A stretch of DNA of 30,329 nt, taken from positions 1-30,329 of IMG/VR virus record IMGVR_UViG_3300025102_000172; one strand, written 5' to 3'. Both the position numbers and the translations under genes were made by a program. Shown here one piece after another: positions 29,612 through 30,329 of this stretch (position 1 is the first letter of the stretch; each line of letters begins with the position of its first letter). The DNA comes from a virus. The notes under the pieces are model-generated. The model was not told the DNA's origin. It saw nothing but the letters and a program-made list of their open reading frames with translations, and did not search any database.

Positions 29612-30329
29612 TTAATTGTAATATCCGTTATTTTTCATTGTTCTAGGTGCTTGTGCTACTTTTTTGTTGTTTGGCTTAGGATAAAAACCTTGACTTCTAG
29701 CTTTAGCGGTAGAAATTAATTTTCCATATCTTGTAATGTCTTTTTCTTTCCAAGCATCTTCTAATTCCATTACATAAATTTTTCTGATAAACCGATGGAA
29801 ACATTGTGGTCCCCCCTTATAAAGCCAGATGGAATATTTATTCGAACCTCCAATACCAAAACCAGGATTTACTTCCTTATTTTCTAATGCTACTAAATCA
29901 GATTTTTTATATAGTTTATTCGCACTCATCATTTTTCTACAAAAACTTCTTTTGGTTCCTGATTTATTAGTTAGTGCAGAATCTCTATCGTATTTATATC
30001 TTACTTTAAAAAATTTACCAACCTTTTTACTCCAACCATCTTGGTCATCTAATCCATCTCTATCAGATTTAGGTACAGTTGCAAGTTCTACTTTTCCTAT
30101 TTCGTTTAATTCATTTTCAAAATCAAAATCTTGATGCTCATCATCTACCATTTCTTCATCCAATAAAGTATAACCTTCAGGCTCGTCTTCTCCAAATTCT
30201 TCAATAAATTTTGATAATTCTGTAGCTTCAGAATGGTCTTTACAAGCCATATAAGCCGTTTTACCGTCTAATTCATGTTCGTGATACCCTTCACACCCTA
30301 AAGTCTTTGCGTGAGCTTCAGCTTCTTCT
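29612..30329 (-). CDS. Portal protein, C-terminal part (same gene as 1-1772)
   Basis: This is the end of the gene whose start is at 1772. Bases 29829-30329 duplicate 1-501, and 29828-29612 supply the 3' end that is missing at the left edge. The domain after the acidic linker has SGTKRSFCRKMM and NPGFGIGG, then YKGGPQCFHRFIRKIY, that is a T-x-R-x-F-C site and a G-G-x-x-C-x-H-x-x-x-R site. This resembles the C-terminal domain of Mu F / SPP1 gp7 minor head proteins, here fused to the portal. Relative to the left copy, residues differ at four positions (K/E, G/D, S/G, S/A). Confidence 0.75.
   Translation of the reverse strand, partial: EEAEAHAKTLGCEGYHEHELDGKTAYMACKDHSEATELSKFIEEFGEDEPEGYTLLDEEMVDDEHQDFDFENELNEIGKVELATVPKSDRDGLDDQDGWSKKVGKFFKVRYKYDRDSALTNKSGTKRSFCRKMMSANKLYKKSDLVALENKEVNPGFGIGGSNKYSIWLYKGGPQCFHRFIRKIYVMELEDAWKEKDITRYGKLISTAKARSQGFYPKPNNKKVAQAPRTMKNNGYYN
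29829..30329. repeat. Terminal direct repeat, right copy
   Basis: Right copy of the repeat described at 1-501, offset 29,828. Removing it leaves a circle of 29,828 bp in which the portal gene is uninterrupted. Confidence 0.93.

Noticed and set aside
29829-30329. Second portal gene copy from tandem duplication
   Set aside because: The duplicated block ends exactly at both window edges at a constant offset, as expected for a circular contig overlap, not a duplication with flanks.

Overview
The window is essentially one complete genome of a small tailed phage with a long, flexible (siphovirus-type) tail. It very probably infects a Bacteroidota host, most likely a member of the Flavobacteriia. 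Four things point there: the sequence is strongly A+T-rich; genes start without Shine-Dalgarno sites, behind A/T-only leaders; the one good promoter has the Bacteroidota TAnnTTTG form; and several families are typical of phages of this phylum (DUF3127 SSB-like protein, XkdF-like protease, DUF5675, the 915-residue tail protein). I see no integrase and no divergent repressor switch, and every gene lies on the minus strand, so a strictly lytic phage is likely. Positions 1-501 recur at 29829-30329 with no indels and only 10 substitutions. The contig is therefore a circular or terminally redundant unit of 29,828 bp, and the portal gene runs across the join. The differences between the two copies suggest a metagenomic population rather than one clone.

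Layout in the direction of transcription (high to low coordinates). (1) About 27.1-20.7 kb, early region: a promoter at 27124-27131, small unknown proteins, a probable Erf/Rad52-like annealing protein, a structured non-coding element (25348-25419), an SSB-like protein with an acidic tail, a DnaA-domain-IV-like protein, a replication initiator, HTH proteins, a NinG/Rap nuclease, a phage sigma-like factor, a Cys-rich protein and DUF3310. (2) About 20.7-18.1 kb: a DNA methyltransferase, a zinc-ribbon protein, an HTH protein, a ParB-like protein and an ABC-ATPase/GNAT fusion, together a candidate DNA-modification module. (3) 18.1-16.5 kb: small and large terminase. (4) 16.5-6.9 kb: tail assembly chaperone with a -1 frameshift, tail proteins, fibre-like protein and tape measure. 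(5) 6.9-1.8 kb: prohead protease, scaffold, major capsid protein, tail-tube-like protein, small structural proteins and a lectin-fold protein. (6) From 1772 across the join to 29049: portal and head-tail connector. (7) 29.05-27.27 kb: lysis-type cassette of tiny membrane proteins around DUF5675, then a metallophosphoesterase.

The early set replicates and recombines the DNA. The modification genes may then mark it, terminase packages it into capsids built from the 6.9-1.8 kb block, and tails are made from the 16.5-6.9 kb block. The sigma-like protein may switch late transcription; a CTATTATATA motif found at five gene starts on the same strand is one possible target.

No stretch longer than about 175 bases lacks a gene. 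The largest gap, 27099-27271, holds the early promoter. I saw no tRNA, rRNA, CRISPR array, insertion sequence or reverse transcriptase.
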